Shown: positions 44,480-55,472 of the stretch, piece after piece | How positions within the stretch are numbered: the stretch's first letter is position 1 | How the letters are laid out: every line of letters starts with the position of its first letter | NCBI GenBank assembly: GCA_014925825.1 | Contig: JACGCK010000240.1 | Location: 1 to 61,672, forward strand | Direction: 5' to 3' | Length of the DNA stretch: 61,672 bases | Origin: Pholiota molesta | Taxonomy: Eukaryota; Basidiomycota; Agaricomycetes; Agaricales; Strophariaceae | Notes under the pieces: generated by a model | The model's database searches: none | What the model was told of the DNA's origin: nothing | Seen by the model: the letters and a program-made list of their open reading frames with translations, nothing else | Position numbers and translations under genes: made by a program

Positions 44480-45840
44480 TTCTATTCATTTATACATATT
44501 CATATACTCGGATTCCTGTACGACGCACCTCATTTGTACTATCGATATTTACTCACATATTGTCAAGCATCCCATTTCGTAGTTTTATCACTCTTATAAT
44601 TCTTCCACTGCCATAGTCTGTATAACTTCTAATACGTATGCCTGCCATACCCTTTCGTTGTCGATAGTATTCTTCGCATCATACACGCTTCGTAGAACAC
44701 ATGGAATGACACTGAATGACTCACACCTGTGTTGGTAATCATGCAGCCTTGTGCTCCGTCCATATATGCAACTCACAGAGATAATTCTAGCGGTATGCTC
44801 TGCCGGTATGGGGATTAGGAATGTGAACCTGTGTGTACACGAACGCGTCTAATTAAATACATGTTAATGAATCGGATTTGGCCACAGGAGCTTGATAGTA
44901 TTACGAGTTTAGAGTCATCATGGGAGCGACCCGTTTCAATCATTGGCGATTCCACACTACTGAGCGCCGCAGTCTTAGTATATCAGTAGCAATTAGGCAA
45001 TCCTTGTCCTAACTTCATTTCTACGAGCCTAGCTTAGTTAAGCGCCCGTTCGTGAATGCCATCGTCGTAAGCCCAAATGGAGTTTCCCCGGTAAAACCTT
45101 CACTCGAATCGCCCGAGGACATTGTACTCGTCAAAGTCAAGGAAACAAACGTGTATTCAAATGAGCAGCGCAGTCCAAAATCAAGCAAACGGACATGGTT
45201 TACCGGGGTTTACCTTGGAAACATGATCCTACATTTTACACGTGAAGAACCAAGCGCGCTGGCGCGAACTCCAAAAATAAGCCATCCAACTTTCCAACCA
45301 TTGTGTTCAGACCTTCCTATTGCGGGTAAATTTGTAACTTTGTACCGAAACAGGAGTCGTTCAAAGAAGATCGCATAAGATATAGAGTGCAGCTTATTCT
45401 GCTGTCATCAAGCTTTCGTAGGTTGTGGCTCTCAGAATATAAGCATATTGTTATAGATGCCTTAGTTTTCAAAGCGAGGAATTAAGATCGACAACGCCCG
45501 TCGTTATGACATGTTTAGCACATGGCCAAAGCGATCGCGTTCCTTTAAATATTTGTAATGGCGGCCCAATAGAATTAGACACTGCCTCCATTCGACAGAA
45601 AGGCGTGGTGAGTTCCGCATTTCTATGTACGTGTAGCCGGCCACGCCGAATTTGGTTTTGCCACCAAGTTAAGCCCTTGGGGTCATTTGGGTTGTCTTGA
45701 GCGGATCGTATCGCCATACGGTTATTTGGTATTTAGACTGCTACATAAAGGGAATTCACAATATCCAACACCGCCCTTCAATCGCTCGACTCTACCCAGT
45801 GGACACCGAATTGTACTTACAACCCCCAGTAACACCTCGT
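44480..45840. other. No gene recognised
   Basis: Contains only short frames (45052-45378 plus, 45469-45717 minus). Around 45086 and 45198 the short sequences CCCCGGTAAA and TTTACCGGGG are inverted, too weak to call an element. Confidence 0.4.
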
Positions 45841-45849
45841 TCACCCTAA

Positions 45850-45919
45850 GTAAGTAACCTTGTGATGTCCAATTTTACGCATATCGAACATTGGTGCACT
45901 AACACGAACGTATAAGCAG
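45850..45919 (+). other. Probable 5' UTR intron of DUF6699-like gene 3
   Basis: GTAAGT donor at 45850 and an AAGCAG acceptor at 45919, 70 nt, just before the start codon. Inferred from splice consensus only. Confidence 0.4.
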
Positions 45920-45924
45920 GCAGA

Positions 45925-46665
45925 ATGTTTTCCAAATCTTCATTATTTAATGACCATGGCAACGAAACGGTCGTTGAAAGACAAGTTCGCTTCAACCCAG
46001 ACGAGCAACACTTTCTTGCAGTTACTGACTACTCTGGGTCCCCTTCTCCGTCTGAGAGCCCTTTGAAACAATCGCCTACAGCTACTCTAACGCCGGAGAT
46101 GTTGGACGCGCGTCTTAACCAGGTAGTTCATGCTCATAACCGAAGCAACTCCGACGATTCTTGGGGCACCATCTCTCTATTTAACATAGATAGCCCGCAA
46201 GAGGCACGACAGGCGCCGTTAATGAGCGCGAGCATGCTGGACGCCCAAGGTATTCACTGGAATATCCATGGCTCACGCACATCTACAGTCAATGATGGCG
46301 AGTGTGCTACGCTTTCCCGCGGTGTGAGACAGATCATGTTACATTCAGATAAGCTTCATCGGAACATACTGGTTACACCAAAGCCGATAGACAGCTTTAT
46401 CACTATTGGGCGCGTGTATGACGTTATTCGGGAGGCCCTTGACACCCAAGTCAGCGTGAATTCTAATCTATTCGAAGAGCAATGTACGGAGATGAAACGT
46501 GCTATTTGGGAATCATCCAGACGCAGATCACAAAACAGCGAGCTCGGAATAAAACACGTTCAGTGGATAGACTTTCTCCTCGATTACCATATCGTTGTCG
46601 GAATATCTACCACGACCGGATCTGAATATTGGTTTGTTCACTTCGATAAAGCTGAATCTCTGTAA
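45925..46665 (+). CDS. DUF6699-like protein 3
   Basis: Single exon, 246 aa. VVERQVRFNPDEQ gives the [KR]x[VI]xF motif at residues 19-23, followed by a Ser/Pro linker (GSPSPSESPLKQSP) and the folded part: GIHWNIHGS, NILVTPKPIDSFITIGRVYDVIREAL, and IKHVQWIDFLLDYHIVVGIST near the C-terminus. It is the most diverged member: the KRVDFL landmark is HVQWIDFL and the central helix is EMKRAIWESSRRRSQ. It still ends with the EYWFVHF strand equivalent to EWxLNV in the others. Confidence 0.75.
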   Translation: MFSKSSLFNDHGNETVVERQVRFNPDEQHFLAVTDYSGSPSPSESPLKQSPTATLTPEMLDARLNQVVHAHNRSNSDDSWGTISLFNIDSPQEARQAPLMSASMLDAQGIHWNIHGSRTSTVNDGECATLSRGVRQIMLHSDKLHRNILVTPKPIDSFITIGRVYDVIREALDTQVSVNSNLFEEQCTEMKRAIWESSRRRSQNSELGIKHVQWIDFLLDYHIVVGISTTTGSEYWFVHFDKAESL

Positions 46666-46669
46666 TCGT

Positions 46670-48320
46670 CATATCGCAATGCGATTCGCTATTAGTATTA
46701 TATTTTACATTTTTACATACATATGCTATGGGGAGGTAATTGCAACAGTATTAGTTTAGTAAAAAGACGCTATTCAATACAGATTTGATATTTAATATCG
46801 GACTACTGGTATTGTACTAGTATCCTAGCATCAACGAGATATATAACTGAGATCCCCGCTATTTTGATATGAGAAGCAGCACACGCTCTCCTGCATCCGA
46901 ACTATTACGAATCAAGAGCCTTGTGTCTCACAAAGTACTACGAACTGTCAAGCGCCCAACATGAGCGCTAAGCGCGGAGCAACGCTGGTGCAGAGTCATT
47001 GTCATTTTGTATTCGTACCTTTCTAAATTCGAAATCAGAATAACTGTAAAAAATATACCTCATAGAATATCTTAGCTGGTTTTCGCTCTAATCGTTTCCA
47101 ACTGAGCGCCTTTGGGAAAACCATTGGAAAGAAGAAGATAAATCGAATCGCCTCCGCGATCACGTGATTTTATCCTCGAACGTTTCCTGCCTCATTTTCG
47201 CCTCGAGGCATTCTACCATCATGATAAGGCTCGACCCGTTGATTCTTCCCTCCCTTCCACTTTCATCGTCTCCTATACTATGTAGGATTACCCGCCCACA
47301 CCATCGTAGCTTTTTACTCTATTTTCCTGCACACAATGAACTATTCGTGGAATAACGGTGAGGCCTTCGGTCATCGCCGTTCGTCAGGGGAGGCATTCAT
47401 ATTACGGCGGTCAAAGATAAATGTTTCAGCAGGAACAAAAGACAATGCCGAAGTTGGATGGTTGAGTGGGGAGTTTATTGTGTTCTATCATTACACGGTA
47501 AGCCCCATACATGCTCTTCTTCGCTTTTACTATTCGACTTTGGGTTTGACCCGAACATTTGGCTGCATATTTCGTTGTTAGCCTAAACCGATCGAATAAC
47601 AACCACTACTAGGAGTATAAATTGCCCAGTATTTACGCTGCAACACCCTGATCGCCACTTGACGCTTGATAGGCCGTTATTGGCAGTCGCGCATGTCGCC
47701 ATGAACATGAATATTGTCCGCATTCCTTCGTCGCCATAGACATCCGAAATATCTGACATGCAAACATAGAGGAGCATACGTAGCGCGTAATCGCCACTTG
47801 CGATGTGTCGGAAGGAGCCCAGAGTAAAGAGACAGATTTTATGGCAATTGAAGCTATCTTTGGTGCGTTTTCTGGCGTTTCGTTATTGCGCCTGAAATGT
47901 TACCTGAGCTCCGCACCAATGACAGTCCTTTTTGACCCGTTTCTATCATCCTAAGCATGTGACGGCGGTTTCTTTCTTTAAGCAATGACTATGGGAATAA
48001 CGCGACTCGCCTGTATTTGTTCGCTAGGCAGTCGCTTTTCCCTTGCAAAAGCTATACAAGGGTTTCATTGGCTCTCCTACATTCATCCCGCCATTCTCAC
48101 CATGTCTGGCCGAGGACGCTATACCAGGTAGCGTGCGCCCATCTGCCATCGAGGGGTGATGTCTTTGGAACCGCATCAATCCCCGGACACCTCTTTAACC
48201 CCATTTAGCTCAGCGAATGTGGTATTTCGCCCAGGATGGTAACCATATAAGCGAAACCCTAAGACCTGCGCTCCCTGACTCTCTCCCAAAAAGCCACTCG
48301 TTATCACCTCGCCACCACCG
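46670..48320. other. No gene recognised
   Basis: AT-rich first half; short frames only (for example 47336-47581). The second half is the upstream flank of DUF6699-like gene 4. Confidence 0.4.
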
Positions 48321-48329
48321 CCTTCCGCA

Positions 48330-49040
48330 ATGTTCAGACGTGTACACTTTGCTCCAACCAACAGGATATACTCTCCTGGATCAGCGACACCGTCCCCAAC
48401 ATTCACCGTCTCGTCGCTACCGTCCTCGTCATCCCCAGACCTTCTCACACCGCCGCCCGAGGAGGAGGATGATTACTTCCATGCCGTCTACCCGCGTACG
48501 CCATACTCGACGAACATGGACCTTTACCCAGAGGCGATCATTCCAAAACCTAGGCAGATTCACTTTCTGCTTGCTTACTCGCCGCACTCTGAACCCGCAT
48601 TCCATTACGACCTCGTTCATCCACCCACCAACGGCGACGGACAATATCCTATACACGCATTCTCTGAATACGCCACCTCTCCGCCTATGAATTCTATCAT
48701 CGTCACCCATCCGTTGCTCAAATTCGACATCGAGGTTACTCCGCCGCCCGACTCTTCGAATAAATTCATCACGGTTGCGGACGTCCTCGTATCCATATAC
48801 CGAAATCTACGCCTTTCCATCCACCCCGTCGAATACGCCGAGCTCCCGGATGGGGAGAGACGGGAAGGCGTCGACGCCGCATATTATGTACGCTGCGGTA
48901 CTGTCCGCGATCCCGAAGAGCGAGCGACGGAAGAGCGCAAAGGAATCAAGAAGATCGACCTCCTCATGGGCTGCACCCGCTTCATGGGGCTCTCTGGGAC
49001 GCTCAGCGGACCTGAAGTCTGGGAGCTCAATCTTGCGTAA
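48330..49040 (+). CDS. DUF6699-like protein 4
   Basis: Single exon, 236 aa. It begins MFRRVHFAPTNR, so the [KR]x[VI]xF motif is at residues 3-7. The linker has ATPSPTFTVSSLPSSSSP and LLTPPPEEED, strikingly like protein 1. Folded part: HYDLVHPP, MNSIIVTHPLLKFDIEVTPP, KFITVADVLVSIYRNLRLSI, AAYYVRCGT, GIKKIDLLMGCTRFMGLSGTL, WELNLA. A phosphorylatable Pro-directed linker and an acidic patch (EEEDD) follow the motif. Function unknown. The start is supported by alignment of the motif with the paralogues. Confidence 0.85.
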   Translation: MFRRVHFAPTNRIYSPGSATPSPTFTVSSLPSSSSPDLLTPPPEEEDDYFHAVYPRTPYSTNMDLYPEAIIPKPRQIHFLLAYSPHSEPAFHYDLVHPPTNGDGQYPIHAFSEYATSPPMNSIIVTHPLLKFDIEVTPPPDSSNKFITVADVLVSIYRNLRLSIHPVEYAELPDGERREGVDAAYYVRCGTVRDPEERATEERKGIKKIDLLMGCTRFMGLSGTLSGPEVWELNLA

Positions 49041-49044
49041 CGCA

Positions 49045-51525
49045 GTACAGTTTGCAGCCGAACGTTCGGCTTTGAACACCTCCCTCTCCATATACCCCCC
49101 TTTGGAGAGTCTCGCCCAGCGACCAGGACCATCGCGGATGATGCGGCCAGCTGGTGGTCTTCCTTTTTAGGTGGTCCCTCTGTTCGCCGCTGTCGCGTGA
49201 TGCTCCGTGCACATACTTAGCACGGTCCCAAGCTTTCGTTCGCACGCCTTCTGCAGGAGCTGTTGGGACAGGAAGAAAACGAGGAAAAAGGAACGATGAC
49301 AGAGCTTGGTCCAGACACTACCGGTATCTTATCATTTCATTATTCATCTTTATCGTCTATTCGCCTATTTCCTGCCTTACAACGCCGTCTTCTTTGAGGA
49401 CGCGCGGTATGCTTTTCTTTTAGTTACTATCTTGGCCATGCAATCTCACACGTCGCTGGTACTTTATGGATATCTATAGAACCTTCATTTCTCCCTATGT
49501 GCCCTTCTCGGCTCTCGCTCGGATGTAACCGCTCATAGTAAAAGTAGTTATCGCGGCCGGCGCGATGGTATGCATCGTCGCCCGGCAATACCACGTATTT
49601 GTGGCATGCAGCATGTTATTCGATCTTTGAGTCGTATTTACTTGCACATATAGAATTTCGTTTTCGTCACCGCCATCTGTAATCTCGCCTTATAAGGATT
49701 CATAAGCTGTCAGTCAACTTGCTAAGAATCCAACGTTGAAAGCCAGAATGGAGTTACTTGGTATTGAACTGTTCTGTAATAGGGGCACAAATAGAATAGA
49801 TATCAGCTACATATGGGACGCCCAAAATACGCAAAATGGCTTTGACACCGGTGTGGTGCTGTGCCGATGCTGCGCTGTTGGGGCCGACCCTTCCCTCCGA
49901 TGTTGGTCCCACAGTGGGCAGGCAGGGCGCTAAGATAAGCGCCAGAGGCACTGTTCCATATCACGATTGCTCACCCAACAGTAGATAATCACACCGACAC
50001 AGATGGGCATCCATCTCCGCCGTGGGCGTATAAGTCTGATCTTAGAGGAGTAGCTACGTACCATATACTATTTACAAGCTACATAGTTTGCTCGTAATCG
50101 TTGACTCATTGATACGAATTTTCCCTTTCATGAATCCAACACTAGCACAGGAGATGACATCGCCGCCGTGCGGAGAAGGCGCCTCTAAAACATCACATTT
50201 GTATATCGAACTATATTCTACTCGATTTATAATGATAGATGTTCGCTTTTCTCACTTCGGAATGCTCTCGGATTGTGAGTTACAAACACGCGCGCAAAAT
50301 CTGTTGGCAGTATTAAGTTCGTCGTTAATTAAGTTAACATCTTCTAGCCCCGAAAACTTCAATGAAATGTGCTGGGTGAAGGCCAAAGTGCTGAGCTTGA
50401 TAATAATCTGTCGTAAAGATGCTCATGAAATCAATTCATGATAGTGTTGAACACGTAGGAAGCATAATTTGATTGATGTTTGCTCGCCAGAAGAGTCATC
50501 AACTGAAGCAGACCATGTACATTTGGGCTATCTCCAATCGAACGTAGTATTACATCGTATCGAGTAGAATATAGGTTATAAGATTTGTAATTGAGCTTCA
50601 AGCCTGGACGATTCCAACCGAATCCAACGATGCATAAGTAGAATGCAGTTCCTCGCAGCTGGTCTCACACCTTGAATGTTAGCACAGAACCATAGGTCGA
50701 ATTCATTCCGAATACACAGCTTACATTAGAATGCTACATTAGTGAAAGGACACGCCCGCCATCAACCAAAAAACGAGGCTACGGAACCTTAAAATGAGGC
50801 GATGATTGTGGCGCACGGGACATCCAATCCCGTCGGAATGTTGGGAAATGGCTGGGAATGGACGATCCAAAAAAGATACTGCGCACTTGTACAAAATCCA
50901 TATTCTGCACCAAATGCGTCGAACAACCTCCGCTTAGGGCTCCAATTTCTGAATGCAGTGTGCCCTCATCTCAAAAGGGTACGATGTGCAGCGTCCAAAT
51001 GTAAAATTCAAACTTTAGCGCCAGACACCTTGGTCCATAAATTCCTGAATCGGATCCATTGACGTATGTTATACATATAACTCCCAACATCCCATAGATT
51101 GAATTTATCCATCCCAAGAGAACTCCGATGATATGTGTTCCGTGGTGTTCAATAAGGTGACGTGTTTAGGCTCTCACGCCTAGTTTTGGAGCGCGGAAAT
51201 CTGCCTATTTTCCGTTCACCAGAGTTCACAAATTTGAAGCACTTACTCTCCACCTTCAGCGTTTATTCCTCGCAACTATAACCAAGCATTCATGCTGTCT
51301 ACCCCGCAGCCTTTCCTTTATGTTGTGTCGTCTTGTCAACGGCACCGTCGGTCAAATATTGCTTGCGTTGGTCTGAGCGCTTGCTGAGAGTCTAATTTTA
51401 GGTAACGGCCAGGCGGTGTTGGTAACCCGGAATTTCAACGGGTCCTGATCTCCAACTCAACGAATCTCTCGTCTCACAGGAAAGCTATACATGCATCTCA
51501 TTTGGTACATTGCCATATGAAGGCG
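49045..51525. other. No gene recognised
   Basis: Short frames without domains. The frame at 48775-49170 is a shadow of DUF6699-like gene 4; 50088-50441 and 50802-51062 lack support. Confidence 0.4.
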
Positions 51526-51531
51526 TCGCGA

Positions 51532-51537
51532 TATAAA
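51532..51537 (+). promoter_or_regulatory. TATA box of DUF6699-like gene 5
   Basis: TATAAA in GATATAAAGG, 94 bp upstream of the start codon, about the same distance as the TTATAA upstream of DUF6699-like gene 1. Confidence 0.5.
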
Positions 51538-51625
51538 GGCCACCCACGCGTAAATTACATACATCGCCATATTTCAACCCCCAACCCGCGTCAACTCTAA
51601 CAACCCAACGCGTCGCTCAATCACA

Positions 51626-52321
51626 ATGCCCGTTCCACACGCAAAGCAAGTACGATTCGCGTACAAAAACACTTTCCATTCCCCACCGGCTACGCCTGCA
51701 ATGCCCCCGCTGACGTTCTCATCATCGACTCCTCCGTCGTCATTGGGTGTTATCACGCCTCCAACAACCGTCTACCCACTCGCGACGCCACCATCTGCAC
51801 CCCACAAGGGGTATAATAGCCCCCCGACACCGGGGTACGCTGGATCCCCGCGCCTTCATCCATATCTGGACGTGGCCGGGATCAGCTGGGACTTGCTGGA
51901 TCATCCATCCATGATATCACGACACCATCAGTCTATCTCGAGCCGCGCGTGGAAGGAGCCCGCCACGACACCCCCGCTCCCATTCATGACCATCACGGTC
52001 TCCAGCTTCCCATGGAAGTTTAACGTGCACGCGTCGAACCGCGTCTATGTCACCTTCGAGGACGTGGTGGAGACTATCTACCGCTCACTACGCAAGATCG
52101 TCACGGAGGCCGAGTTCCACAGCGCCGCGTCGCCAACGGACCAGCGCCGCGTTTCGCGAGCATATGAACAACGCTACAGGCGGCAACGCAGCACGAAGCT
52201 CTACGAAGAGGAGAAGCGCGGCGGCTTGAAACGCGTCGATTTCCTCATGGAGCGGACGCGCTTCGTCGCGCTCTCCAACCATTCCCGTCGTTCTGACGAA
52301 TGGCACCTCAACGTTACTTGA
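51626..52321 (+). CDS. DUF6699-like protein 5
   Basis: Single exon, 231 aa. MPVPHAKQVRFAYKN places the [KR]x[VI]xF motif at residues 7-11. The Pro/Thr/Ser linker has FSSSTPPSSLGVITPPTT, matching the STLPSS...TPPP pattern of proteins 1 and 4. Folded part: GISWDLLDHP, MTITVSSFPWKFNVHAS, YVTFEDVVETIYRSLRKIV, AYEQRYRRQ, GLKRVDFLMERTRFVALSN, WHLNVT. It is clearly the closest relative of protein 1 in this window. No membrane segment or signal peptide. Function unknown. Confidence 0.87.
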   Translation: MPVPHAKQVRFAYKNTFHSPPATPAMPPLTFSSSTPPSSLGVITPPTTVYPLATPPSAPHKGYNSPPTPGYAGSPRLHPYLDVAGISWDLLDHPSMISRHHQSISSRAWKEPATTPPLPFMTITVSSFPWKFNVHASNRVYVTFEDVVETIYRSLRKIVTEAEFHSAASPTDQRRVSRAYEQRYRRQRSTKLYEEEKRGGLKRVDFLMERTRFVALSNHSRRSDEWHLNVT

Positions 52322-52329
52322 AGGGAAAC

Positions 52330-53500
52330 ATCTCCCTTCGAGTTCCACTCAACGCCCTTGTTCAAGAATGAGCCTCGCGCTTGACATCGAGGATATCTCG
52401 GCGGCTTCTCTCGTTGCCACTTACACCCTGCTTCCGACTTCGTCACCACGCAGTGCCGAAATCCTATTGCCTCTGTTTTTAGCTGTCTCGCCGGTTCCGC
52501 GCTATCGCCCGTTTTCCACTTCGGTTTTGCGACATTATGCCAGCCATCAAACACTATCAGTAGCTCTGGTTGCTACCTGTAACCATATTTATCGGCCCTC
52601 GCTGGCCTTGAAGATGATGATCCCACTAAATCGCCTTGGCCTTCATCTATGTATCGTCCTCGTACATACATATATTATTTCCGAATATTCCCTACCAAGT
52701 AGCATATCTCTACGCACCTTACGATTAGTACTCTACTCCACGTACCTTTGTACAACTAGAACCAGGATTCGATTTATTGCGACGAATATTATGATTAATT
52801 GTTTTGAACAAATGTTCTCGAAAAACATTAACAACATTTGAAGTTGTCTTGAACCCACAACGAAATTCAGATGCATCGCATTGTACAAACATTCATTATC
52901 ATGATAGGACTGCATCTCAAGAGCTCAAGTGAATGTTGAATTGATAAGGCTTACCTCGACGCCCTGCCCTTGAACCCTAGGACCGATGGTCTTCCCGTTA
53001 TTAGGAGTGTACATCAATGAACATTGACCATTTCTAACGTTGGAGATCTTCTGTTGGTACCCACAGCTCCCATGCAGGGGCAGTTCGGACTCACCGCTCA
53101 GCGCTGCACGAATATCGATCTCATAAATTTAATTTGTAGGAGAACGAGGATGGTAGGCGAAACCTACTGCAACATCGACCTGCTGCCTGTGGTTTTCCCT
53201 GCATAGAGCTGACATCTGTGATTGATTTGCCATCGTGAGCTTGCCGTGAGCTGTCCTGAGTACGCAATGCGCAATGCAAACGCGCATGCGCAACTGTGGT
53301 CAGTCACCCCATGTGACTGTGACAGTTTGCCTGCCACTGCGCCGCTCACCCAACGCACACTGTTACTTTCCTCCAACAACAGACTCGCAAACATTCCCTC
53401 CACGCAGATATATAGTGAGTTTCCGACATTTCTGTTATCTCTGAGTTCTCTAAACTCATAAGCCTGACAGTGGCCTGAAGGTCGTCGTCCTATACGAACC
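52330..53500. other. No gene recognised
   Basis: 3' flank of DUF6699-like gene 5, then AT-rich DNA. The 157-codon frame at 52368-52841 is mainly the extended flank and has no domain. Confidence 0.4.
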
Positions 53501-54219
53501 CACCATGCAGTCGACGTCTAACGATACTACGGAGTCCCACGAGATCTTCGACTTCTGCACATTCAAGTTCTCAATAGCGCCCAGAAGGCTGGTCACGGAA
53601 ACGAGCACCACATTTACGAAGAACCGACAGTAGCTGCGAAGGGAGAGTAGTCCACTCAGGTGCGCGTCGCGATTGTATCTCTGACGCCGAATGTTTCTAA
53701 ACTTCACCGCAGCACTAATCGATTCATCGAACGCCGCCCATATCATAAGTTCCAGCATTTATGTAAATGCGTCCAACGCTGCTGGAGTTTCCACCTCAAA
53801 ATGCGGTACGTTGTACTTTTGCCCGCTATACCAGGTTTTGTCTCATTTTCTTTGTTTGACAGCCATCTTCCTGTCGACATCTCGCGATTCTTCTATGCCC
53901 GATGTGACGCTTCATGATTAGCTGTCGACTTTCGCCCACGCGCAAATCGTGCCTTCGAGCTCTCGCGATTCTTCCGTACTCGTACCGTCTACTCGAAAAT
54001 CAATAGCAGAGCCATTCCCTTTCGCCTGCGTTCGACTTGCGCCATCGCTTATTACCATGAGCAGGGCTCGGTTCTCCATCCTCGAGCAGTGTCGCCACGA
54101 TCCATATGCGTATCTGGGAGGCCCATGAGGGGTAATCCACATCGCTGACGCCATTTACGCGGGAGGTAAGGTGAGAGTGTCAAATGTTGAGTAATCAACA
54201 TACAGCCAGCATCCGGATT

Positions 54220-54400
54220 TGAAATCTCTGCCTATATGGCGCCGAATCCGCCTACCATCCAGGCGAATCACAGCCCGCAGTGGCCACCCCGCTCCCGCGC
54301 TCAATATCCAACCCTCATTCGCACCGTAGGACCTCCCTCCGACCCGATTGCCGCCTACCTCACGGCAGCGCCGCATGAGGTACACTATCTGTGGGATCAC
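54220..54400 (+). repeat. Duplicated coding-like fragment X (copy in block M)
   Basis: Reads LIRTVGPPSDPIAAYLTAAP after a Pro/Gln-rich start (MAPNPPTIQANHSPQWPP). Matches 11035-11275 on the other strand. Uncharacterised. Confidence 0.6.
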
Positions 54401-54610
54401 CGACCTGACGCGAATTACTCCCGTACGTTTTGTCGATGACGTCACACGTGCGTATACTCGTACAGCCCAGCCACATGCCACGTCGACACCTATATGTGTT
54501 GTATCTTACAACGGAAGGTTGCTCCGGATCGCCACCCCATCCGTCATGCGCGTCAGCCGTCTGGGATATCTGGATGAACCTTTTCGGGAAAGGAGTGTCT
54601 GCCTTCGTGG

Positions 54611-54621
54611 AGAGTTAATCT
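54611..54621. repeat. Target-site duplication of the 86 bp element, left (AGAGTTAATCT)
   Basis: Repeated exactly at 54708-54718. Blocks L (5049-5059, complement AGAGCTTATCT) and R (59827-59837, AGAGTTTGTCT) have one copy and no insert. Confidence 0.9.
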
Positions 54622-54707
54622 AGTCTCAGTGCCAGCCTCTCTCTTAACCGTCCCAATTCGTATGGGAGATCCAAATTCGACCGTTAAGAGTGGCTGGCAC
54701 CGAGACT
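54622..54707. mobile_element. 86 bp miniature foldback element (MITE) with 11 bp target duplication
   Basis: Arms starting AGTCTCAGTGCCAGCC and ending GGCTGGCACCGAGACT pair over about 30 bp, continuing through TCTTAAC and GTTAAGA, leaving a loop of about 25 bp. It has no coding capacity. The 11 bp duplication fits the 8-11 bp range of Mutator-like elements, but the superfamily is not established. Confidence 0.85.
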
Positions 54708-55472
54708 AGAGTTAATCTACTGCATTGTCGACGCCTCTAATGGCCTCTGTTGTAGCTCCGGACAGCTCGTTCGACAGCTCGGGAATCTCGTTCGACAATC
54801 TCGACGTCGAGGGTAGCTGTTTGGAACGGAAGTCGGCGACAACGTGGCTCGCAGGTTCGACATCGATACATTGATGTTTGCGCCCGAGGGTTAACGTGCT
54901 TCAGTCGAAAGGGCTCTTTCGGCCGCCTGCATTGTGTATCACAACGTCCCCGCCCGCGCCGTCCGCTGAGCAATCACGACACATCGACCTGCGCCTCCCA
55001 TGTCGTCGACCCGACGCATTCTCTAACGATTTCCCTCTTGGTTCAGATGCCCGTATACCAACGCGCGCCGCGGGAGATGGAGAGCGCGAGCGCCTGATAG
55101 GCTCGAGTGCGTACTGCGCGCGAGCTCGAGGGGGTAAGGCGTTTTTGGGTGGTTGTCTTTCGCAGTGGTTAGACAGGTGGTGGTATTAAAGCGTCGCAGG
55201 ATGGGAAGAAGGCGGTCAGTGGTTGGCGGATGGGCGGGCAAGTGCTCTTCGACCCATAGCTGAGTGCCGAGTGTGAGGCAGTGTCCCTGGGCATAATCTC
55301 TGTGAGGTCCTCGTTGAATGTTAGTGCAATAGCTTCATTACGTAACAATAAAATATAAATTTGCTCAATTGATTCATACGGCGGAGCCGAGATGTAAGTA
55401 TCGATTTGATGATAACATTGCCAAACTGCCTTTATATTTTGCACAATTCGAGCTTGCCAGCTATCCTTCCAA

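Larger units (their letters stand above)
53500..55350 (+). repeat. Segmental duplication block M, upstream of the F-box gene
   Basis: Diverged copy of blocks L and R. Shared landmarks are GTGCGCGTCGCGATTGTATC (near 53660), the peptide start MRVAIVSLTPN, GGAAGGTTGCTCC (near 54516), GGGAAAGGAGTGT (near 54589) and the GC-rich stretch near 55050. Fragment X (54220-54400) sits inside this block but outside the equivalent position in L. The coding-like frames of R are broken here, so any gene in this copy is dead. Confidence 0.65.

Noticed and set aside
45078..45215. Possible small inverted-repeat element (CCCCGGTAAA / TTTACCGGGG)
   Set aside because: Only about 10 bp match, no target duplication and no second copy in the window.
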